Assembly: GCF_004771275.1 (NCBI RefSeq)
Contig: NZ_RQEV01000001.1
Span: 62,001 to 126,000, forward strand
DNA length: 64,000 bases
Direction: 5' to 3'
Source: Leptospira fluminis
GTDB taxonomy: Bacteria > Spirochaetota > Leptospiria > Leptospirales > Leptospiraceae
Of this stretch, positions 27,600 through 38,858 are shown in pieces. Position 1 is the stretch's first letter, and every line of letters begins with the position of its first letter. A program made the position numbers and the translations under genes. The notes under the pieces were generated by a model. That model did no database searches and was not told where the DNA came from. It saw nothing but the letters and a program-made list of their open reading frames with translations.

Positions 27600-27968
27600 T
27601 TAGAACTCCAGACCAGCTTCTCTGGCCGCATCGGCAAAAGCCGCAATCCTTCCGTGATAGATCATGCCGGAACGATCCAACATAACCGTCTTTACTCCCT
27701 TGGAAGAAGCTCTTTGTCCGATCGCTTTTCCTAGAGCCTTTGCAGCTTCGATATCTTTCCGGCTTTTTCCTGCCGACGCGAACTCATTTTCTAAGGTCGT
27801 CGCGGAAACCAAAGTGATCCCCTTGGAATCGTCCACGATTTGACAGGAAAGATAACGGTTCGACTTATTGAAAACCAGACGAGGGCGCTCTCCGTTTTGG
27901 CGGAGTTTGAATCTGGAGCGCTCAGCTCTTCTATGTTTGGCTGCGACTTTCTTCAGTTTGTTAATCAT
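27600..27968 (-). CDS. rplR: 50S ribosomal protein L18
   Basis: A 122-residue 5S rRNA-binding protein of the central protuberance. [29 protein letters not shown] and the C-terminal [27 protein letters not shown] are typical. It lies 4 bp after rplF and 3 bp before rpsE. Confidence 0.97.
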   Translation of the reverse strand: MINKLKKVAAKHRRAERSRFKLRQNGERPRLVFNKSNRYLSCQIVDDSKGITLVSATTLENEFASAGKSRKDIEAAKALGKAIGQRASSKGVKTVMLDRSGMIYHGRIAAFADAAREAGLEF

Positions 27969-27972
27969 GGCC

Positions 27973-28512
<540 letters not shown>

Positions 28513-28537
28513 AGGTCTTACGGAAATCCGCTCCCTC

Positions 28538-28936
28538 TTAAGAGAGTTTACAGATCACCTCTCCTCCTACGCGTAATTTGCGGGCTTTTTTGCCCGTCAT
28601 GATTCCTTTAGAAGTAGAAAGGATCATCGTTCCCATATTGTTCTTATACGGGCGGATTTCCTCGCTCTTGAGATACACCCGTCGTCCGGGAGTGGAAACC
28701 CGAACCAACTCGCGAATCACGGGCTTCTTGGTTCCGTCGTATTTCAAAGAAACCTTAAAATCTTCGAAACTTCCGTTCGAAACGGGCTCGTATCCGTTGA
28801 TAAAACCTTCTTCTTTCATCAGTTCCAAAATGGAACGTTTGATCTTGCTTCCAGGAATAACACAGCTTTCGTGTTTTGCACGTCCGGCATTCCGTATACG
28901 GGTCAGCATATCGCCGATAGGATCAGATAAACTCAT
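28538..28936 (-). CDS. rpsH: 30S ribosomal protein S8
   Basis: A 132-residue primary 16S rRNA-binding protein, in E. coli the translational repressor of the spc operon. [22 protein letters not shown] and the C-terminal [30 protein letters not shown] are diagnostic. It lies 18 bp after rpsN. Confidence 0.97.
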   Translation of the reverse strand: MSLSDPIGDMLTRIRNAGRAKHESCVIPGSKIKRSILELMKEEGFINGYEPVSNGSFEDFKVSLKYDGTKKPVIRELVRVSTPGRRVYLKSEEIRPYKNNMGTMILSTSKGIMTGKKARKLRVGGEVICKLS

Positions 28937-28954
28937 ATATTCTCTCCTCCCGCC

Positions 28955-29140
28955 TTACCAAGATGCCTTTACTACGCCGGGAATCTGTGCCTGACTGGCC
29001 AGCTTCCGGAAACAAATTCTACACATATCAAACCTTCTAAGGTAACCGCGAGGCCTGCCGCAAAGCGGACAACGGTTGTGTACTCGCACCTTAAACTTCT
29101 TAACTTTTTTATGCCTTTCTATCAGAGAGGTCTTAGCCAT
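28955..29140 (-). CDS. rpsN: 30S ribosomal protein S14, type Z (zinc form)
   Basis: A 61-residue short S14 with two CxxC pairs, CPLCGRPRG and CRICFRKLA, that bind zinc. E. coli has a longer zinc-free form. The C-terminus IPGVVKASW is standard for this type. Encoded between rplE and rpsH. Confidence 0.97.
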   Translation of the reverse strand: MAKTSLIERHKKVKKFKVRVHNRCPLCGRPRGYLRRFDMCRICFRKLASQAQIPGVVKASW

Positions 29141-29155
29141 AACTGCGGGTACTCC

Positions 29156-29704
29156 TTATCTCAGGTTCCGGAACGGCATACCGAAAGCTAAAAGCAAGCT
29201 ATGCGCTTCCGCGTCGCTTTTGGTATTCGTAACGAAGGTCATGTTCATTCCGTAGATCGTATTGATCTTATCCACTTTGATTTCCGGAAAAATGATCTGT
29301 TCTTTGATGCTAAAGTTGTAGTTTCCACGGCCATCGAACCCTTTTTCGGAAACACCTTTGAAGTCCCGAACCCGAGGAAGAGCCACGTTCACTAAACGAT
29401 CCAGGAATTCATACATGTAATTCCCGCGAAGAGTTACGGTCGCACCGAGACTCATCCCTTCCCGAAGTTTAAACCCCGCGATGGATTTTTTCGCCTTTGT
29501 TTTTACCGGGCGTTGTCCCGTGATCAGGGCCATCTCTTCAACCGCCGCTTCGAGAGCTTTCGGATTCGTATGAGCTTCTCCCATACCTACGTTCAAGACG
29601 ATCTTTTCGAGGCGGGGAACCTGCATTACGGATTTGAAACTGTACTGCTTCTGGAGTGCGGGAGCGATTTCTTTCCCGTATTTTTCCTTCAATCTCGCTG
29701 CCAT
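29156..29704 (-). CDS. rplE: 50S ribosomal protein L5
   Basis: A 182-residue 5S rRNA-binding protein of the central protuberance. [31 protein letters not shown]-like [18 protein letters not shown], and the Phe-rich [21 protein letters not shown] segment are typical. It lies 3 bp after rplX. Confidence 0.97.
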   Translation of the reverse strand: MAARLKEKYGKEIAPALQKQYSFKSVMQVPRLEKIVLNVGMGEAHTNPKALEAAVEEMALITGQRPVKTKAKKSIAGFKLREGMSLGATVTLRGNYMYEFLDRLVNVALPRVRDFKGVSEKGFDGRGNYNFSIKEQIIFPEIKVDKINTIYGMNMTFVTNTKSDAEAHSLLLAFGMPFRNLR

Positions 29705-29707
29705 GAC

Positions 29708-30061
29708 TTAGATCTCTTTCCCGTCCGGTCTGGATACGCGGACTTTTTTGCCTTTACTTTCCTGAAATCCTACGCGAACCCCTTTTTTCTTCTTGGAGTC
29801 GTAGAACATCACGTTCGAAATATGCATCGGAGCTTCCACTTCGACGATTCCGCCCTGTGGATTCTCCTGAGTCGGCCTAAGGAAGCGTTTGCGCTTGTTC
29901 AAACCTTCCACGACGACGCGATCCCGTTTCTTATCGATAACGAGAATCTTGCCGCGCTTTCCTTTCTCTTTTCCGGCGATCACTACGACTTCGTCGTCTT
30001 TGTGCAAACGGATCGCTTTGAACTTAGTATATTCGGATCCCCGATATGTAAGCTTGGACAT
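29708..30061 (-). CDS. rplX: 50S ribosomal protein L24
   Basis: A 117-residue assembly-initiator protein with the KOW motif [19 protein letters not shown] and the following [21 protein letters not shown]. Its start codon shares one base with the rplN stop, which implies coupled translation. Confidence 0.96.
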   Translation of the reverse strand: MSKLTYRGSEYTKFKAIRLHKDDEVVVIAGKEKGKRGKILVIDKKRDRVVVEGLNKRKRFLRPTQENPQGGIVEVEAPMHISNVMFYDSKKKKGVRVGFQESKGKKVRVSRPDGKEI

Positions 30062-30453
30062 TATAGAACCTCCGGAGCGAGGGAGATGATCTTTGCGTAT
30101 TTCTTATCCCGCAGCTCGCGAGCTACTGGCCCGAAAATACGGGTACCTTTCGGATTTCCCTTATCGTCGATAATCGCTACCGCATTATCGTCGAAACGGA
30201 TATAAGAACCGTCCGGACGACGAATCTCTTTTTTCGTGCGAACGACGACGGCGCGTTGCACTGCCTTGTTATGGACCTTTTTCCCCGTCGAATCCTTTAA
30301 CCCGTAAGCAGGTTGCGCGTCCTTAACGGCGACGATGATTTCGTCTCCTACGGAAGCATAACGCTTTTTGGAGCCCCCTAGGACCTTGATACAAGTGACT
30401 CTCTTGATCCCGGAGTTGTCGGCGACTTGGAGGATGGTTTCCTGTTGGATCAT
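30061..30453 (-). CDS. rplN: 50S ribosomal protein L14
   Basis: A 130-residue L14 on the subunit interface. [19 protein letters not shown], the basic loop [35 protein letters not shown] and the C-terminal [10 protein letters not shown] are diagnostic. It is slightly longer than the usual 122 residues because of a mid-domain loop around residue 50. One base separates it from rpsQ. Confidence 0.97.
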   Translation of the reverse strand: MIQQETILQVADNSGIKRVTCIKVLGGSKKRYASVGDEIIVAVKDAQPAYGLKDSTGKKVHNKAVQRAVVVRTKKEIRRPDGSYIRFDDNAVAIIDDKGNPKGTRIFGPVARELRDKKYAKIISLAPEVL

Positions 30454-30454
30454 C

Positions 30455-30724
30455 TTACTTTGCCTTTTCTACGATCTTAAATAAACGATGGCGCTTCTCG
30501 CGGGAAAGAGGACGGGTTTCGATCGCCAAAATCCTATCTCCTACTTGGCACTCATTTTTTTCGTCGTGAACCTTCATTTTTACGGTTCTGCGAACGATCT
30601 TCTTGAATCTAGGGTGAGTCTTGCGGGTTTCCACAATCATGACCAAGGTTTTATCCATGGCGGTGCTCACGACCTTTCCCTCGCTCAGAAGAGATTTCTT
30701 AACGGACTTCTTTGCTGTTTCCAT
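30455..30724 (-). CDS. rpsQ: 30S ribosomal protein S17
   Basis: An 89-residue OB-fold protein that binds 16S rRNA early in assembly. [40 protein letters not shown] and [23 protein letters not shown] are typical. It lies 2 bp after rpmC. Confidence 0.97.
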   Translation of the reverse strand: METAKKSVKKSLLSEGKVVSTAMDKTLVMIVETRKTHPRFKKIVRRTVKMKVHDEKNECQVGDRILAIETRPLSREKRHRLFKIVEKAK

Positions 30725-30726
30725 AA

Positions 30727-31029
30727 TCAGTTCTTAGCCTTTGCCGCCGCTTTTACAGCCCCGTTCGACTTAGCGACGTTTTGGTCTTTACGCTCCGCTC
30801 TGGAAAAATGACGGATCTTCTTGCTTCCCGTTCCTGCAGCCAGTTGGCGCTCTTTTTGAATCGTCAGAAGGCGAGCGATCTTCTTTTTCGCGTTCGCGAT
30901 TACCTTCGGATTTTCCAGAGAACGAGCCACTCCGTATTGGAAGCGTGCGTTACGGATCACCTTACGAGCGTCCTCGATCTGTGCGAGGATCTCTACATCC
31001 TTCAGCTCGTGCAATTTGATCTTTTTCAT
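30727..31029 (-). CDS. rpmC: 50S ribosomal protein L29 with C-terminal extension
   Basis: The first 65 residues ([19 protein letters not shown], then [19 protein letters not shown]) are the L29 helical hairpin near the tunnel exit, where SRP and trigger factor dock. Residues 66-100 are a Lys/Ala-rich extension; most bacterial L29 proteins stop near residue 65. Its start overlaps the rplP stop by 4 bp (ATGA). Confidence 0.95.
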   Translation of the reverse strand: MKKIKLHELKDVEILAQIEDARKVIRNARFQYGVARSLENPKVIANAKKKIARLLTIQKERQLAAGTGSKKIRHFSRAERKDQNVAKSNGAVKAAAKAKN

Positions 31030-31439
31030 AGAGCCGACCTCTTCACGAATTCGGTTTGAACCGGCAATTTATACGCGGCCAGATCCAACGCTTTCTTGGC
31101 GGTGGCCTCGTCGATACCGCTCATCTCGAACAAGATGCGTCCTGGGCGAATTTCCGCGATCCAGAATTCCGGGTTACCTTTTCCCTTACCCATCCGAGTT
31201 TCGGCCGGTTTTTTCGTGATCGGCAAATGCGGAAAAATCCGAATCCATAATTTTCCGCCCCGTTTCACTTGACGGTTGATCGTGATACGTGCCGCTTCGA
31301 TTTGACGCGCAGTCAGGCGACCGGACGTAACGGCTTTCAAACCGAATTCTCCGAAGGAGACTTTGGAACCGCGCTCGTCGGTGCCTTTCAGTCTTCCTCT
31401 TTGTCTTTTCCTGAACTTAACTCTTTTCGGTGATAACAT
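31026..31439 (-). CDS. rplP: 50S ribosomal protein L16
   Basis: A 137-residue L16 that helps position A-site t[43 protein letters not shown] and [27 protein letters not shown] are diagnostic. It follows rpsC by 31 bp and overlaps rpmC by 4 bp. Confidence 0.97.
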   Translation of the reverse strand: MLSPKRVKFRKRQRGRLKGTDERGSKVSFGEFGLKAVTSGRLTARQIEAARITINRQVKRGGKLWIRIFPHLPITKKPAETRMGKGKGNPEFWIAEIRPGRILFEMSGIDEATAKKALDLAAYKLPVQTEFVKRSAL

Positions 31440-31470
31440 CTTTCGTTCCCTGTAAACCGATCCTTAAAGA

Positions 31471-32148
31471 TCAGTTGGTCCTTCTCTTAACCGCGTATTT
31501 GTCCTCTTCGGATTCCTCTTTGTTAGAGATGAAATCCCCGGTGTAGGTCCAAACCTTCACACCGATCTGTCCGAAAGTAGTACTAGCTTCACGGAAACCC
31601 AAATCGATCTTAGCGCGTAGGGTATGCAAAGGAATACGACCTTCGCGATAATGTTCCCTGCGGGCCATGTCCGCGCCGTTCAAACGGCCTGAGATCATGA
31701 TCTTGATTCCTTCCACGCCGCCTCTCATAGCGCGACGAAGTTCCTGCTTCATTACGCGGCGGAAAGGTTGGCGCTCTTCGATCTGGATCGCGATGGACTC
31801 GGCGATGCACTGAGCGATCGTTTCCGGCTTTTTGACCTCGATAATATTGAGGTTCAACGGTTTCTCGCTCATCGTTTTGATGACTTTCTTAACCGCTTCT
31901 ATGTTGGCACCGTTTTTACCGATCACCACCCCCGGCTTTGCGGTGTGGAGATTCACGTTGATCTTTTCGGGAAAACGTTCAACGACAACCTTGACCACTC
32001 CCGCTTCACGGAAGCGACTTTGGATAAAACGACGGATACGAATATCCTCGTGAAGATTCTTTTTATAGTCCTGTTGGGAAAACCAAATGGAATCCCATCC
32101 GCGGGTGATCCCGATACGAAGTCCGACTGGATTAACTTTCTGTCCCAT
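31471..32148 (-). CDS. rpsC: 30S ribosomal protein S3
   Basis: A 225-residue S3 at the mRNA entry site. [20 protein letters not shown], the KH domain [16 protein letters not shown], and [28 protein letters not shown] are typical. The C-terminus is acidic-then-basic ([17 protein letters not shown]). Confidence 0.97.
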   Translation of the reverse strand: MGQKVNPVGLRIGITRGWDSIWFSQQDYKKNLHEDIRIRRFIQSRFREAGVVKVVVERFPEKINVNLHTAKPGVVIGKNGANIEAVKKVIKTMSEKPLNLNIIEVKKPETIAQCIAESIAIQIEERQPFRRVMKQELRRAMRGGVEGIKIMISGRLNGADMARREHYREGRIPLHTLRAKIDLGFREASTTFGQIGVKVWTYTGDFISNKEESEEDKYAVKRRTN

Positions 32149-32159
32149 GATTTCCCCTA

Positions 32160-32492
32160 TTAATCAGAGATTACCACTGTTACGTGGCTGGTTCTCTTAC
32201 GAATCCTTGCCGCACGACCGCGGGCACGAGGACGGAAGCGCTTTAGGATCGGGCCTTCGTCCACGAGGATCTTTTTAATGAACATCTTACCGGGCTCCGC
32301 GCTTTCGTTTTTCACGACCGCATTTGCGGAAGCGGATTTGATCAGCTTGAAGATCGGCTCGATTGCTTTCTTATTCGTATACTTCAGAATATCCAAGGCT
32401 TCCGCGACTTCGTAACCTCTGATTTCGTCGGCGACGAGACGGAGTTTACGGGGAGACATCCGGATGAATCTGGCGATGGCTACGGCTTCCAT
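32160..32492 (-). CDS. rplV: 50S ribosomal protein L22
   Basis: A 110-residue L22 whose beta-hairpin lines the peptide exit tunnel. [16 protein letters not shown] and the hairpin [28 protein letters not shown] are present, without the changes known from macrolide-resistant mutants. It shares one base with the rpsS stop. Confidence 0.97.
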   Translation of the reverse strand: MEAVAIARFIRMSPRKLRLVADEIRGYEVAEALDILKYTNKKAIEPIFKLIKSASANAVVKNESAEPGKMFIKKILVDEGPILKRFRPRARGRAARIRKRTSHVTVVISD

Positions 32493-32770
32493 TATTTCTT
32501 ACCGGCCTTTTTATCAGTGTTTCCGTGACCGCGATACGTGCGAGTCGGAGCGAATTCTCCCAGTTTGTGTCCGACCATATTGTCGTTGATATACACCGGA
32601 ATGAATTTGTTTCCGTTATGAACCATGATCGTATGGCCGATCATGTCCGGAAAAATCGTGCTTCTACGCGACCAGGTTCTGAAAGGCTTCTTCTGGTTCT
32701 CGGAGTTCAGCTTGATCACCTTGCTCATTAGGTGGCTGTCGATGAACGGACCTTTTTTCGAGGATCTCAT
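32492..32770 (-). CDS. rpsS: 30S ribosomal protein S19
   Basis: A 92-residue head protein that forms a complex with S13. [41 protein letters not shown] and [14 protein letters not shown] are diagnostic. It lies 5 bp after rplB. Confidence 0.97.
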   Translation of the reverse strand: MRSSKKGPFIDSHLMSKVIKLNSENQKKPFRTWSRRSTIFPDMIGHTIMVHNGNKFIPVYINDNMVGHKLGEFAPTRTYRGHGNTDKKAGKK

Positions 32771-32775
32771 GATGA

Positions 32776-33615
32776 TTACCTGCTCCTATTTCCCTTTCTT
32801 TTCTGGACGATGAACTTGTCGGAAGGTTTTGCCTTACGACGAGTCTTATAACCCTTGGTAGGAATCCCCCAAGGAGTCACTGGATGACGTCCTCCGGAAG
32901 TACGACCCTCGCCACCACCATGCGGGTGGTCAACGGGGTTCATCACGACCCCTCTGACCTTCGGACGTCTTCCGAGCCATCTGCTACGGCCCGCTTTTCC
33001 GATGGAAACCAAGTTATGATCTTTATTACTGCAGATTCCGATTGTCGCATAACAATTCTGGTGAACTTTCCGGACTTCGGAGCTCGGAAGTTTCAGAAGA
33101 ACGTATTCTCCGTCACGACCCGCGATCGTTGCGAAAGAACCCGCAGTCCTGGCGATCTGGCCGCCTCTTCCGATCTTCAGTTCTATGTTATGAACGTTCG
33201 TGCCCGGGGGAATTTTTCCCAAAGGAAGAGCGTTTCCGATTTTGATCTCGGCTGCTTCGCCGGAAGAGATCTTATCGCCTACCTTCATTCCGTCTGCGTT
33301 CAATATATATGCGTATTCTCCGTCGGTATAACAAACGAGAGAAATGAATGCGGAACGGTACGGATCATATTCTACGGATTTCACGGTAGCAGGGATGCCT
33401 ACTTTCCTTCTTTTGAAATCTATGATACGGTACTTGCGTTTAACTCTTCCGCCTTTTCTACGAACGGAGATTTTTCCGCCTTCTCCCCTACCCGCTTTGT
33501 AATTCACGGAAACGGTGAGAGGTCTGTACGGCGCGACTTCGGTCAGTTCCGAGAAATCAAGAACGGACTTGAAGCGGCTTGCGGAAGTAACGGGTTTGAA
33601 TTTTTTAATTCCCAT
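32776..33615 (-). CDS. rplB: 50S ribosomal protein L2
   Basis: A 279-residue L2, needed for subunit joining and peptidyl-transferase integrity. [20 protein letters not shown], the KOW-like core, and the C-terminal [26 protein letters not shown] with the near-catalytic His are present. It lies 3 bp after rplW. Confidence 0.98.
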   Translation of the reverse strand: MGIKKFKPVTSASRFKSVLDFSELTEVAPYRPLTVSVNYKAGRGEGGKISVRRKGGRVKRKYRIIDFKRRKVGIPATVKSVEYDPYRSAFISLVCYTDGEYAYILNADGMKVGDKISSGEAAEIKIGNALPLGKIPPGTNVHNIELKIGRGGQIARTAGSFATIAGRDGEYVLLKLPSSEVRKVHQNCYATIGICSNKDHNLVSIGKAGRSRWLGRRPKVRGVVMNPVDHPHGGGEGRTSGGRHPVTPWGIPTKGYKTRRKAKPSDKFIVQKRKGNRSR

Positions 33616-33618
33616 TTC

Positions 33619-33927
33619 TTATGCTTCCTTTCCAAAATCGATGCTGGCGCCGTCCTGGAAAGTGACGATAGCCTTCTTCCAGTGAGCTTTCGGAGCGGGC
33701 AAATGACGAAAACGTTTCACTTTTCCGCGATACACTTGTATGTTCACGGAGGAAGGAACCACGTTGTATATTTTACGGAAAGCTTCCTTCACCAGAGTCT
33801 TATTCGCTCTGGGATGAATTTCCACGGTATATTTTACGGTTCTTTTTCCCAATTTTTCGCCGATCGTCTCCAGATCCTGGGACTTTTCGGTTACGATGGG
33901 AGAAAGGATGACTTCGTTGAGGTTCAT
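33619..33927 (-). CDS. rplW: 50S ribosomal protein L23
   Basis: A 102-residue L23, the docking site for trigger factor and SRP at the tunnel exit. [42 protein letters not shown] and [12 protein letters not shown] are typical. Start and rplD stop share one base (TAATG). Confidence 0.97.
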   Translation of the reverse strand: MNLNEVILSPIVTEKSQDLETIGEKLGKRTVKYTVEIHPRANKTLVKEAFRKIYNVVPSSVNIQVYRGKVKRFRHLPAPKAHWKKAIVTFQDGASIDFGKEA

Positions 33928-34562
33928 TACTTGCTTTCTCCGTAATGCTTCAGGATCTCTCCCAATGCTCCCTCGGTGATGACCAGGTTACGATTGTAGA
34001 GAATGTCCCGGATAGAAATACGTTTCGAGTTGATGTATTTCACGGTGGGGATGTTGCGAACCGATTTTTTCAGAAAATCGTTCTCTCCGCCTACCAGAAA
34101 GCCGATGACTCCGGTATTCTTTAATCCGATATTATTGAATAGAGTCGCAAACGCCTTGGTATTAAATTCTTTCGGATCCAGGTCCTCTACGATCTTAATA
34201 GCGGTAGTTTGCGCCTTCTTATTCAGGATCGAAAGTACCGCACGACGCTTCACTTTCGGAGAAACTTTGTAGGAATAATCCCGCTTTCTAGGGCCGTGAA
34301 CGGTACCACCGCCCACCCATTGCGGAGCCCGAATGGATCCTTGGCGAGCGCGACCGGTCCCTTTTTGAGACCAAGGTTTTTTTCCGCCCCCGGAAACTTC
34401 TGCCCGGGTTTTGGTATGGTGATTCCCGGAACGCAGGTTGGCGTTTTCCGCCTTGATGGCGTCGTAGATAGCGCCGCTACTGTATTTTGATTCGAAAATT
34501 GCCGCAGGCAATTCGATTTCCGACAACAGCTTTCCTTCTTTGGAGTACTTCTGTGCTTTCAT
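33927..34562 (-). CDS. rplD: 50S ribosomal protein L4
   Basis: A 211-residue L4, with a tunnel loop and, in E. coli, S10-operon autogenous control. [43 protein letters not shown] is the conserved tunnel-constriction segment. It follows rplC by 15 bp. Confidence 0.97.
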   Translation of the reverse strand: MKAQKYSKEGKLLSEIELPAAIFESKYSSGAIYDAIKAENANLRSGNHHTKTRAEVSGGGKKPWSQKGTGRARQGSIRAPQWVGGGTVHGPRKRDYSYKVSPKVKRRAVLSILNKKAQTTAIKIVEDLDPKEFNTKAFATLFNNIGLKNTGVIGFLVGGENDFLKKSVRNIPTVKYINSKRISIRDILYNRNLVITEGALGEILKHYGESK

Positions 34563-34577
34563 GACTCTACCGGATTT

Positions 34578-35198
34578 TTATAGCTTCTCGATGGTAACAA
34601 TGGTATTCGCAGGCCCTGGAACGGAGCCGCTGACAAACACCAGATTTTCCGCTTCGTGAATACGAACCACTTTCAGATTCAAAACAGTTTTGGTATCGGA
34701 ACCGGTGCGTCCCGGGAGCTTACGCCCTTTGAATACCCTTCCTGGTGTGGTGTTGGAACCCATAGAACCTGGGTGCCTATGGAAACGGGAACCGTGTGCT
34801 CCCGGACCTCCGTGGTGACCGTAACGTTTGATCACACCCTGAAATCCTTTTCCCTTGCTGGTCCCCGTTACTTTAACCGTATCGGAAACTGCAAAAACGT
34901 CTTGCGCCTTAAGCTCGGCACCCTGTGCAGGTGCGTCACCAAAATCCCGGAATTCCTTCAACACTCTTTTAGGAGACAATCCAGCATTTGCCAAATGTCC
35001 CATTTGGGCTTTTGACAGATGTTTTTCTTTGTCATTCTGAAAAGCCAGCTGAATCGCTGCGTATCCGTCCTTCTCGACGGATTTCACTTGGGAAACTGCG
35101 CAGGGACCTACCTCTAAGACGGTCACAGGAATAATGTTTCCTTGCTCGTCGAAGATTTGGGACATCCCTATCTTTTTACCGATTAATCCCTTTGCCAT
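34578..35198 (-). CDS. rplC: 50S ribosomal protein L3
   Basis: A 206-residue L3 that binds 23S rRNA at the start of large-subunit assembly. [20 protein letters not shown], then [36 protein letters not shown] with the methylated-Gln region, are diagnostic. It follows rpsJ by 11 bp. Confidence 0.97.
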   Translation of the reverse strand: MAKGLIGKKIGMSQIFDEQGNIIPVTVLEVGPCAVSQVKSVEKDGYAAIQLAFQNDKEKHLSKAQMGHLANAGLSPKRVLKEFRDFGDAPAQGAELKAQDVFAVSDTVKVTGTSKGKGFQGVIKRYGHHGGPGAHGSRFHRHPGSMGSNTTPGRVFKGRKLPGRTGSDTKTVLNLKVVRIHEAENLVFVSGSVPGPANTIVTIEKL

Positions 35199-35209
35199 TG
35201 CTTCTTCCC

Positions 35210-35518
35210 TTAGGATTTAATATCCACGGACACTCCGGCTGGAAGCTGCAATTTCATCAGAGCCTCCACCGTGTCTTCGTTCGTGTCCAGGATGTCGATG
35301 AGCCGTTTGTGAGTTTTCATCTCAAACTGCTCTCTTGATTTTTTATTTACGTGAGGAGAACGGAGCACTGTGTAGATTTCCTTCTTCGTAGGAAGAGGAA
35401 TCGGACCGGAGACGGTAGCTCCGGTCCTCTTGGCAGTGGCAACAATCTCGTAAGTCGATTGGTCGATCAATTTATGATCGAATGCCTTGAGCTTTACTCT
35501 GATCTTTTGGCCAGCCAT
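35210..35518 (-). CDS. rpsJ: 30S ribosomal protein S10
   Basis: A 102-residue S10, also the NusE partner of NusB/NusG in antitermination. The true start is ATG 35518 ([20 protein letters not shown]), not the open frame extending into tuf. [41 protein letters not shown] is typical. It starts 10 bp after the tuf stop; tuf immediately upstream of rpsJ joins the str and S10 groups. Confidence 0.97.
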   Translation of the reverse strand: MAGQKIRVKLKAFDHKLIDQSTYEIVATAKRTGATVSGPIPLPTKKEIYTVLRSPHVNKKSREQFEMKTHKRLIDILDTNEDTVEALMKLQLPAGVSVDIKS

Positions 35519-35528
35519 TCCCTTACTC

Positions 35529-36734
<1,206 letters not shown>

Positions 36735-36785
36735 AGTGCTTTTAAACTCCTTACTTGTTAACGAACCCTCACGGGACTCATTTAT

Positions 36786-38663
36786 TTAATGCAATACAGA
36801 ATGGTGATCAAAGTCAAAAAGGGTGTCCAAAGATAGGACGCCCCTTCCCTGAGCCATATTTCTAAGGACACCGCTAAAGCCAAGCAAGTTTTGCGCAGCA
36901 GCACTTGCCTGGATCAAGGAACGGCCTTCCGCCACCGAAACCACCTTTCGAATCTTAGCTTCCCGCTTTGCCAGGCTGGCTAAGACATCCCCTAAATAAG
37001 AATCCGGTAATAGAATCTCTATTTCGGAGATAGGACCGATCGGATCCGTGTTCGACGGAATTATGTCCTTTAAACCCTTGATCACGGCCACCTTGATAAG
37101 AGAAGAAAGATCCTCTCCGAAACCTCCCGCAGGAGGCTCGAAAGAATTCACAATCATCTGGACTCCGAGAACTTCGTCCCCGTTTCTTCCAGTCGCGAGC
37201 ACTTCCTCAAAAGCGAAAGCAATCGCAGACTCTACTTCTTCCGGTAGCTGTGTTTGAAACCGCACTCCCTTGGAGAAACTGTGAGAGCTTTCCAAGGACG
37301 CGAGCACCTGACCGCTCGAGACTTTTTGGTCGAACGCGGTATGCTGAAATGCGACCTTTTTCACCAAATTTTTCCATAAGGCAAATCTTGCAACTTTGAT
37401 TCCGCTAGTCTGAAAACTTTTTGGAAAGGACTCTTTCAGGCGAGACAAGGAGATCTCCAGATGCAACTCTCCCGTTCCGGAAAGTCGGAATTGCCCCGTA
37501 TCGGAAAGAATATCCAAAGAAACGGATTCATCCAGCCAGGCAAGCTCCTGCAATGCTCCCCAAAATTCGTCCCGATCTTCTCCCCGTTCCGGCTCCAACA
37601 AGATCTGGAATTGCTTTTTTGCAGGAGACAATAAGCCCGGATTTGGAATATTATGTCGCGTAAATACGTCTCCCGGGCGGAGAGAAAGAAAAGAAGTCGT
37701 CGCAAGCAATTCCCCTGCCTCAGCTACGGAAGTTTCCTCCGCCTCTCTCGCGGAAATCCGGTACAAATTCTGGATCTGCAAGGGCGCATCTTCGGAAAAA
37801 AAGCGGTCTCCGAGCTTCATCGCGACCAAAGCCTGAAAATGCAGAAGTTTCCCTAGCTCCGGATGGACCTCCCGCTTGAAGACGATCCCCGCTATTTCCT
37901 CGTTCTGCAAAGACGACTTCGGACGACCTTGGGCAAGGAGCTCGAAAAGGGAGAGGAGCTCCTTCACCCCGTTTCCTTGCAGAGCAGAACCTCCTAACAC
38001 CGGAAAAATTCTCCCCGCCCAAAACCCGTGTATGAATCCGAGGAGAGCCAATTCGGAGAGACGTTCCGGATTTTTCAGGTATTCTTCGGAGAGAGAAGCG
38101 TCCCACTCCAATAAAGGAAGAAACTCCCCTTCCGCACCGGACTTCTCCAATAAAGGCACGGTTCCGTCTTCCCGGAAAAGGAGGGTCGGTTCCCGCCCGA
38201 GAGCCACCTCAAGGTCCACGAGAGAAGAAAGGATGTCCGCTCCTTGACGATCCAGTTTATTCAGAAAAATGAATATAGGTTTTCCGGATTTACGGAGCAT
38301 TTCCACGTTTTGGAACGTTTGGGATTTCAAACCTTCGTACGAATCGATGAGCACTAGACCGAAATCCGCGACGAGCAAGGAAGCGTTCGCCTGGGATTGG
38401 AAATCCAAATGCCCCGGATTGTCCACGAATTGTAGCAGGAGCCTCGCATTCTCGGAGTTCGGATACGGGATTCTCGCGACAGTGGATTGGATGGAAATTC
38501 CCCTTTCGATCTCTTCGGGAAGATAATCCGACTCTGTCGTCCCCTCCTCGATTCTACCGGGAGAGGAGATTCTACCGGTTACAAATAGGATTCGTTCCAG
38601 TAACGTGGTCTTACCGGCATCGATATGCGCAAAAATTCCCGGATTCAAGGTTGGAAGGGACAT
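36786..38663 (-). CDS. EF-G-like translational GTPase, TetM/TetO-sized
   Basis: A 625-residue translation-factor GTPase. AHIDAGKTTLLERIL is G1, RGISIQ G2, DNPGHLDF G3 (the usual Thr/Ala after Asp is Asn), NKLD G4 and GSAL G5. Domains II-V follow, ending in NMAQGRGVLSLDTLFDFDHH, an EF-G domain V-like C-terminus. It is about 70-80 residues shorter than canonical EF-G, and its N-terminal organisation resembles the ribosomal protection proteins of the TetM group. It occupies the fusA slot before tuf, but it is probably a paralogue rather than the main EF-G. Real tetracycline protection is not implied by sequence alone. Confidence 0.82.
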   Translation of the reverse strand: MSLPTLNPGIFAHIDAGKTTLLERILFVTGRISSPGRIEEGTTESDYLPEEIERGISIQSTVARIPYPNSENARLLLQFVDNPGHLDFQSQANASLLVADFGLVLIDSYEGLKSQTFQNVEMLRKSGKPIFIFLNKLDRQGADILSSLVDLEVALGREPTLLFREDGTVPLLEKSGAEGEFLPLLEWDASLSEEYLKNPERLSELALLGFIHGFWAGRIFPVLGGSALQGNGVKELLSLFELLAQGRPKSSLQNEEIAGIVFKREVHPELGKLLHFQALVAMKLGDRFFSEDAPLQIQNLYRISAREAEETSVAEAGELLATTSFLSLRPGDVFTRHNIPNPGLLSPAKKQFQILLEPERGEDRDEFWGALQELAWLDESVSLDILSDTGQFRLSGTGELHLEISLSRLKESFPKSFQTSGIKVARFALWKNLVKKVAFQHTAFDQKVSSGQVLASLESSHSFSKGVRFQTQLPEEVESAIAFAFEEVLATGRNGDEVLGVQMIVNSFEPPAGGFGEDLSSLIKVAVIKGLKDIIPSNTDPIGPISEIEILLPDSYLGDVLASLAKREAKIRKVVSVAEGRSLIQASAAAQNLLGFSGVLRNMAQGRGVLSLDTLFDFDHHSVLH

Positions 38664-38858
38664 GGCGGAGTTTTTTTACTTTCGTGACCTGGGGCTCGGA
38701 GGCAAAGAAAGTTTTTAGCGAACAGGCGTTCGATGCGCGTTTTTAACGGTTGATTTTCAAAAAGCCGTCCTTCTACTATTGCCCCAAAATATCGTGGGAC
38801 GGATCGTGTCGCGTTTTGTGATCCGGTCGCATCCGAACGAGATACGGGAAGGTGCGAG

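Noticed and set aside
36786..38663. Calling this gene fusA (canonical EF-G)
   Set aside because: It is too short and its N-terminal and G3 features are closer to TetM-type relatives; the neighbourhood alone is not enough.
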